From positions 1-64,000 of the forward strand of contig JAYYEI010000060.1 of NCBI GenBank assembly GCA_036159995.1: DNA of 64,000 bases, written 5' to 3'. Position 1 is the stretch's first letter; each line of letters starts with the position of its first letter. The translations under genes and the position numbers were made by a program. Below are positions 59,424 to 64,000 of this stretch, piece after piece. The notes under the pieces were generated by a model. That model made no database searches. It had not been told where the DNA came from and saw only the letters and a program-made list of their open reading frames with translations. This stretch comes from UBA8752 sp036159995 (lineage in GTDB: Bacteria > Bacteroidota > Bacteroidia > Flavobacteriales_D > Sanyastnellaceae).

Positions 59424-60412
59424 GCTGCCCGTGGGTCAATCCAGCGATAGGCAACGTCGGTCAAGGCATTGACGCAGACGAAGACGAAGCTCACCACCAG
59501 CACACCGCCCATCACGACAGGCAGGTCCTGTTGCTCGAGCGCGTCAAACAGAAGGAAGCCCAGCCCCTTCCAACCGAACACGAATTCCACGAAGACCGCA
59601 CCGGCAAGCAATTGGGCGAGCCATCCGCTGGCCGAGGTGAGTACAGGGTTCATCGCGTTCCGCACGACGTGTCGCCAGAGGACCTCCCCTTCCGAGGCCC
59701 CGAAGGCCCGGGCGGTCCGCACGTGGGGTGAGGCGAGCACCTCGGTGGCCGCACTCCGCGTCAATTGGGCCAGGACCGCCAAGGGTCGGATGCCCAACGT
59801 GAGGGCGGGCAGGATCAAATGACGCCAGCAGACGATCTGCCTCCCCTCCTCGTCAAGGTCCCATAGGCTTCCCGTGAGGGGCAATCCGGTCCAAGCTCCC
59901 CATTGGACGGCAAACAGATAGCCAATGAGCACAGCGGCGAAGAAACTCGGCGCCGACATGCCGAGCACACTCCCCCCGACCACCACGCGGTCAAAGACAC
60001 CTCCGGGATTCCGGGTGGCAAAAAGCCCCATGGGAATGCCCACCACAAGCGCAAAGGCCAAGGCTGTCAAGGCGAGCAGAATGGTGCCGGGCAGAGCCTC
60101 CGCAATGAGATTCATGACCGGTTCCTGTCGCACGAAACTCTCGCCGAGGGAAGGCCAACGCAGACCCCAGCCCTCCGCCGTTGGACCGAGCGGGATCAAG
60201 TCTCCCAACGCATGCAGATAGCGTTCCGTCCACGGGCGGTCCAAACCAAAGCGGGCGCGCAAATCAGCGATGATCTCTTCATCGGCCTGCTGTCCGGCGA
60301 GCTGCCGTGCCGGGTCGGGAATGGCGGTGAACACCAGGAACACGAGGGTAAAGCTGCCCCAGAGGACCGCGAGGCCCCGCAACCCTTTGCGCACCGTGTT
60401 CCCGCCGAGCAT
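59414..60412 (-). CDS. ABC transporter permease, DppB/OppB type
   Basis: The 332-residue protein has an N-terminal membrane helix (LRGLAVLWGSFTLVFLVFTAI), a periplasmic segment with LRARFGLDRPWTERYLHAL, and membrane helices around the permease signature EVLWRHVVRNAMNPVLTSASGW. This is the DppB/OppB class, which forms a heterodimeric channel for peptides, nickel or related solutes. Partner permease, ATPase and binding-protein genes are not adjacent: the gene shares one base with the preceding DoxX gene (TGATG), and an unrelated aminotransferase follows. It is probably functional with partners elsewhere. Confidence 0.87.
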   Translation of the reverse strand: MLGGNTVRKGLRGLAVLWGSFTLVFLVFTAIPDPARQLAGQQADEEIIADLRARFGLDRPWTERYLHALGDLIPLGPTAEGWGLRWPSLGESFVRQEPVMNLIAEALPGTILLALTALAFALVVGIPMGLFATRNPGGVFDRVVVGGSVLGMSAPSFFAAVLIGYLFAVQWGAWTGLPLTGSLWDLDEEGRQIVCWRHLILPALTLGIRPLAVLAQLTRSAATEVLASPHVRTARAFGASEGEVLWRHVVRNAMNPVLTSASGWLAQLLAGAVFVEFVFGWKGLGFLLFDALEQQDLPVVMGGVLVVSFVFVCVNALTDVAYRWIDPRAAQA

Positions 60413-61791
60413 CAGCGTCCGTTCAGCGCGTCATCACAGCTGGCGGGAATGTCCCGCCACGCCCACTTGTCGACCACGATGCCATCCTTCAACAGGACGA
60501 TGCCCGGATTGCTCCGCACGATGATCTTCAACTCGGTGGGGTCCGTGGTGAAGAACGGATAGTCGGCCCCTTGCTCGGTCCGGTAGGCTTCCGCCTCTTC
60601 CGTTGTGGCCGGGGTCAAGGCAGCCACTCGCCAGCCCCTGGCCGCGGCTTCCGCAAAGAGGGCGTTGATCTCCGGCTGCCCATGGGCGTCCGATGTGGCG
60701 AGGTCCTTGGACACATGCCACAGCGTATAGCCTTCGGACAACATCTCTGCCAACCGGCTCTCCCCTTCGGCATCCGTGGCGTCCAGATCAAAGATGAGGG
60801 GCTCGTATCCGTCCGACACTTTGACTTCGATGGAATTGGCCCAATCGGCCTCCGGAAAGCGGGCCTTGAACGCCTCGTCCTCCCAGAGCTTGCCGGCCAT
60901 GTAGCCGGATTGCATGATGACGGTGTCCGCGCCCGTCTCGGGGTGGAAGAATCGCACTTCCTTGTCGTAGACCGGCGAATCGAGGCCGAGTTCATCGGCT
61001 GAAGCCATGTTTCGGTTCACATCCTCTCCCACTGCATAGGGTCGGTAATCCTTCACCGGAAGGTGCTGGAGCGTGTAGACCTGGAACCCGAGGGCCACGA
61101 CCAGCACACCGGCCGCCATGGCCCATTCCTTCTGGCCCCAAACCCAACGGCGCCGCACGCCCTCGGCCGCAGCCAACCCGAGGGCCAGGAACAGGGTCGG
61201 GAAGCCCCATTCGAGCATGACCTCTCCGAAGGCCCAGGTGATCATCAGGGCCGTCGCGTACATCCACAGGGAGCGGTTGCGGTCGTTGAGCGCGTATCCC
61301 CCCGTCCAGGCGCTCAGCAGGATGGGCAGGAGCAGAATGAGCAGGACCACATCCTTGAGGAAGCTCTCGTGCGGCGTGAGGGGAATGGCATTGCCAAAGC
61401 AACCGCAGCTGAGCACGCATTGGTTGGGAATCTCCACCTCGATGCCATTCTCGACGATGGTCTTGCTGCCAAACGGATCGCAGTGGTCCGTGTACCACGT
61501 GAGCCAGGTGAAGAACAGCATGAGGACCAAGGTCAAGGCCGTCGTCAGCCGTGGCAATGCTCCGACGAGCAAGGCCACGCCGAGCAGGACCTCGCCGATG
61601 GACGCCAGCATGCCCAACTCAAGGGCCCACGGTGTCCAGGCCTCCAGGTTGAGGGCCCCAGGCTCGAAATACTCCTCCAGCTTGTACATGAAGCCGAGGG
61701 CGTCGTTGATCTTGATCAGGCCGGAAACGACGAACAAGGCGCCGACGAGCACACGGCAGACGTTGGCGACGGGAAGCAGAATCTTACGCAT
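60412..61791 (-). CDS. DoxX-like membrane protein with C-terminal thioredoxin-like domain (BT_3928-type)
   Basis: The 459-residue protein begins with a DoxX/MauE-type four-helix membrane domain (VANVCRVLVGALFVVSGLIKI, GEVLLGVALLVGALPRL, LMLFFTWLTWYTD). A Cys cluster QCVLSCGCFGN and two or three further helices follow. The soluble C-terminal half contains a stretch resembling a thioredoxin fold (YTLWHVSKDLATSDAHGQPEINALFAEAAARGWRVAALT, then FFTTDPTELKIIVRSNPGIVLLKDG) but lacks a CxxC pair. Bacteroidota relatives are annotated BT_3928 family; their function is unknown, with quinone or sulfur redox chemistry suggested. Its stop overlaps the ABC permease start by one base, so translation is coupled. 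Confidence 0.78.
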   Translation of the reverse strand: MRKILLPVANVCRVLVGALFVVSGLIKINDALGFMYKLEEYFEPGALNLEAWTPWALELGMLASIGEVLLGVALLVGALPRLTTALTLVLMLFFTWLTWYTDHCDPFGSKTIVENGIEVEIPNQCVLSCGCFGNAIPLTPHESFLKDVVLLILLLPILLSAWTGGYALNDRNRSLWMYATALMITWAFGEVMLEWGFPTLFLALGLAAAEGVRRRWVWGQKEWAMAAGVLVVALGFQVYTLQHLPVKDYRPYAVGEDVNRNMASADELGLDSPVYDKEVRFFHPETGADTVIMQSGYMAGKLWEDEAFKARFPEADWANSIEVKVSDGYEPLIFDLDATDAEGESRLAEMLSEGYTLWHVSKDLATSDAHGQPEINALFAEAAARGWRVAALTPATTEEAEAYRTEQGADYPFFTTDPTELKIIVRSNPGIVLLKDGIVVDKWAWRDIPASCDDALNGR

Positions 61792-61861
61792 GGTGGATGG
61801 TCCCGGAAAGTTCGCTCCGATTCAAGCCGGTTCAGCGCCCCCTTAACGGGCGATTAACACG

Positions 61862-62476
61862 TTAGGTGGTGGATTCCGTCGAGGCGAGGTGGATAAGGGC
61901 AAACAGGGCGTAATTGGCCATGTCCATGTAGCCGGCATCCGCGCCCTCACTCACCTTGGCCCCGCCGTCGAGGTCTTCGAGCTGCTTGATGCGCAGCAAC
62001 TTCATGAGGATGAGGTCGGTCAGGCTGGACACGCGCATGTCCCGCCAGGCCTCGCCATAGTCGTGGTTCTTCCGCATCATGAGGGACCGCGTCCGCTCCA
62101 CCATGCCCCGGAACAGGCGCTCGGCCTCGGCCGGCTCGAGCTCCATTGGGGTCTCCTCCGGCAGTTCCATCTGCAGCAGCGCCATCATGCAATAGTTGAC
62201 GATGCCCACGAATTCGGGCTGGATGCCTTCATCCACCTTCCGCTCTCCCCCTTCCTGCAGAGTCCGGATGCGCTGGGCCTTGATGAAGATCTGGTCCGTC
62301 AAGGAGCTGGGACGCAGAATGCGCCAAGCCGTCCCGTAGTCGTGCATCTTGTCGAGGAACAGGCCGGTGCACAGCGCAACCTGGGCATCATATTGCTCCA
62401 GGGTCAGGGCCGGAATGCCGGTGGCATCCATGTCGTGGGTTCCCTCTCCGCTCATGGACTGCAAGGTCTGCTCCAC
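61862..62476 (-). CDS. DUF1599 protein with two copies of the domain
   Basis: The 204-residue protein is an internal duplication: DKMHDYGTAWRILRPSSLTD with IKAQRIRTLQ in the first half is matched by RKNHDYGEAWRDMRVSSLTD with MKLLRIKQLE in the second. Each copy ends in a helix with VNY or ANYALFALI. DUF1599 (I recall it being renamed Nmad1, nucleotide-modification-associated) is widespread in Bacteroidota, often near folP. The HDYG-AW motif with nearby acidic residues recalls MazG-like NTP pyrophosphohydrolases, but no activity is known to me. ATG 62476 is the first start; ATG 62431 (MDATGIPALTLEQYD) is equally plausible. The gene is divergent from folP. Confidence 0.82.
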   Translation of the reverse strand: MEQTLQSMSGEGTHDMDATGIPALTLEQYDAQVALCTGLFLDKMHDYGTAWRILRPSSLTDQIFIKAQRIRTLQEGGERKVDEGIQPEFVGIVNYCMMALLQMELPEETPMELEPAEAERLFRGMVERTRSLMMRKNHDYGEAWRDMRVSSLTDLILMKLLRIKQLEDLDGGAKVSEGADAGYMDMANYALFALIHLASTESTT

Positions 62477-62577
62477 AGCCGGGGAAAAGAAATGCCTCCC
62501 CCACCATCCGCCCCGTGTTTTCCCACAAGTCGGCGGTCTTCTTCCACTGCCCTTCCGGTTGCACCTTTGCCGGCGTC

Positions 62578-63429
62578 ATGGCCGATCCCATCTCCCTTCG
62601 GGGGCACTCCCCCCCTGCCGATGTCCCACGGATCATGGGCATCCTCAACGCCACGCCGGACTCATTCCACGCCGGAAGTCGGGTGAGCGGGACCTCGGCC
62701 GCGGATCAGGCCCTGCGGATGGTGTCTGAAGGGGCCTCCCTCCTCGATCTCGGCGGCCAGAGCAGCCGGCCCGGTGCTGAGCAAATCGGCCCGGTGGCCG
62801 AATGGCAGCGGGTCCAACCGGCCCTCGAGTCCATCCGCGAGGTGCTCCCCGACGTGCCCATCAGCGTGGACACCTTTCACGCCGAAGTGGCCCGCCGGGC
62901 GTTGGATGCCGGGGCCGACATGATCAACGACATTTCGGCGGGCGCCCTGGATCCCGAGCTCCCTGTGCTCGTCGCCGAGAGGCAGGTCCCCTATGCCATC
63001 ATGCACATGCAGGGTACGCCGGAGACCATGCAGGACCGCCCCCGGTACGCCGATGTTGTCCAAGACGTCCTGTCGCATCTCACGGAACGCAGGGACCGCT
63101 TCCGGGCCATGGGCATCCACCAACTGATGGTCGACCCGGGCTTCGGATTTGGCAAACAGCTCGAGCACAATTACCGCCTGCTCGCTCACCTACCCGAGTT
63201 GCTCACCCTCGGCTGTCCTCTGCTCGTCGGGGTGAGTCGCAAATCCATGATCCACAAAGCATTGGGGTGCACGGCAAACGAAGCGCTCAACGGCACCACC
63301 GCCCTCCATGCCTGGGCCCTCGAGCGGGGTGCCCATTGGCTTCGCGTGCACGATGTCGCGCCGGCCATGGAATGCATCCGGCTTCACCAATACCTTCGGG
63401 GCGCCACTTCGGCACGCGACGATGATTGA
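62578..63429 (+). CDS. folP: Dihydropteroate synthase
   Basis: The 283-residue protein has all pterin- and PABA-site signatures: MGILNATPDSFHAGS, LLDLGGQSSRPGA, PISVDTFHAEVA, DMINDISAG, YAIMHMQGTPETMQ, VDPGFGFGKQLEHN and VGVSRKSMI. It condenses dihydropterin pyrophosphate with p-aminobenzoate in folate synthesis and is the sulfonamide target. The start at 62578 is preferred; an in-frame ATG at 62515 adds 21 residues without homology. Its stop overlaps the cdaA start by 8 bases, a known arrangement in Bacteroidota. Confidence 0.96.
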   Translation: MADPISLRGHSPPADVPRIMGILNATPDSFHAGSRVSGTSAADQALRMVSEGASLLDLGGQSSRPGAEQIGPVAEWQRVQPALESIREVLPDVPISVDTFHAEVARRALDAGADMINDISAGALDPELPVLVAERQVPYAIMHMQGTPETMQDRPRYADVVQDVLSHLTERRDRFRAMGIHQLMVDPGFGFGKQLEHNYRLLAHLPELLTLGCPLLVGVSRKSMIHKALGCTANEALNGTTALHAWALERGAHWLRVHDVAPAMECIRLHQYLRGATSARDDD

Positions 63430-64000
63430 ACAACCCGCCCTCCAACTCGGCCTCTGGCAGGTCCTGGACATCGTTGCGGTGGCCCTCATCCTCTATCAGC
63501 TCTATCGACTGACGCGGGGCACGGCGGCGATTCGGATCTTCCTCGGCATCCTCGCCATCTATTTGGTCTACCAAATCGTGGACGCACTCCAGATGCGGAT
63601 GCTGGCGGAAATCCTGGGCCAGTTCATCGGCGTCGGGGTCATCGCCCTGCTCATCGTATTCCAACAGGAGTTGCGGCAGTTCCTGCTCCTCATCGGCAAT
63701 CGGCAGTTCGTCCGCTCGGCCCCGCCATGGATTCAGAAATGGTTCGGTCGAAATGGCAATGGCCAAGGTGCGCCATCCCAATGGACCGAACTGAGGCTGG
63801 GCCTCGAGGAGTGCCGGCGCAGGCGGCTCGGTGCTCTGGTGGTCATTCCGCGGGAGGCGGATCCAGGTCCTGTGGCCACCGGGTGGGTGCCCATCGACGC
63901 CCAGATCTCGGCGGGCCTGATTGTGTCTCTGTTCGAAAAAGCCAGCCCCCTGCACGACGGCGCCGCCTGCATCGACCGCCTGCGGGTGCGTTGGGCGGCC
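63422..64000 (+). CDS. cdaA: Diadenylate cyclase CdaA, N-terminal part (3' end outside window)
   Basis: The frame starts at ATG 63422, inside the last codons of folP, and is open to the window edge (193 codons). Three membrane segments come first (WQVLDIVAVALILYQLY, IRIFLGILAIYLVYQIV, FIGVGVIALLIVFQ). The cytoplasmic DAC domain follows with FQQELRQFL, RLGALVVIPR and FEKASPLHDGAAC, in which DGA (179-181) is the catalytic metal-binding motif. It makes c-di-AMP from two ATP. The RHR motif and the C-terminus lie outside the window. Confidence 0.93.
   Translation, partial: MIEQPALQLGLWQVLDIVAVALILYQLYRLTRGTAAIRIFLGILAIYLVYQIVDALQMRMLAEILGQFIGVGVIALLIVFQQELRQFLLLIGNRQFVRSAPPWIQKWFGRNGNGQGAPSQWTELRLGLEECRRRRLGALVVIPREADPGPVATGWVPIDAQISAGLIVSLFEKASPLHDGAACIDRLRVRWAA

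Noticed and set aside
1..64000. tRNA, rRNA, transposase, phage or plasmid features
   Set aside because: I found no cloverleaf-like sequence, rRNA stretch, transposase or integrase motif, or terminal repeats in the gaps between genes; a covariance search would be needed to exclude small RNAs.

Overview
The window reads as a chromosomal segment of a GC-rich member of the Bacteroidota, close to Flavobacteriales in gene content. The signs are a SusC/SusD pair, several secreted proteins ending in type IX secretion (T9SS) sorting domains, a PorT-like T9SS component, a Rho factor with a long charged insertion, promoters of the TAnnTTTG type, and genes without Shine-Dalgarno sequences. I see no rRNA, tRNA, transposase, phage or CRISPR. 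No gene-free stretch exceeds about 215 bases.

Layout. 1-2.6 kb: tail of rimM, a PhoH/PIN ATPase and a secreted lamin-tail protein. 2.6-8.4 kb (minus strand): a tight operon pfkA, gap, BadF-type sugar kinase, beta-phosphoglucomutase and GH65 phosphorylase. 8.5-20.5 kb (plus): a Nudix-fold regulator, then an alpha-glucan utilisation locus with a secreted GH13, SusC, SusD, two small surface or secreted proteins and a GH13 lipoprotein. A secreted glucose/sorbosone dehydrogenase-like protein follows. 22-37 kb: housekeeping genes (OmpA/PD40 protein, phosphodiesterase, rho, porT, prmA, tpiA, recQ, rlmI, pdxH), a cysteine-dioxygenase/methyltransferase fusion, phoD and a UbiA prenyltransferase of lower GC. 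37-50.5 kb: three large cysteine-rich T9SS proteins, then a divergent pair made of a four-repeat carbohydrate-binding-like protein and a SusA-like GH13. 50.5-64 kb: thioesterase, HU, TrmH, MATE, fmt, a single-chain methylmalonyl-CoA mutase, csaA, a HAD phosphatase, a class IV aminotransferase, an ABC permease, a DoxX protein, a duplicated DUF1599 protein, folP and the start of cdaA.

How the parts fit. SusC/D and the exported GH13 enzymes should capture and cut alpha-glucan. The GH65 enzyme would split maltose to glucose and beta-glucose-1-phosphate, PgmB would convert the latter to glucose-6-phosphate, and the BadF-family kinase could phosphorylate the free glucose. PfkA and Gap in the same operon feed glycolysis. 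The strongest regulatory signal is an inverted repeat (GTGT-N7-ACAC type) at three promoters: between pfkA and the Nudix regulator (8466-8486), before the secreted GH13 (9225-9243), and between the CBM-like protein and the SusA-like gene (48596-48612). In the first two the spacer is itself a perfect TAnnTTTG -7 element. I infer that a catalytically degenerate Nudix regulator controls one alpha-glucan regulon spread over two loci 40 kb apart.

Other items worth a second look are the single-chain MutA/MutB fusion, the thiol-dioxygenase/methyltransferase fusion, and an unnamed extracellular domain of about 190 residues found three times in two adjacent T9SS proteins.
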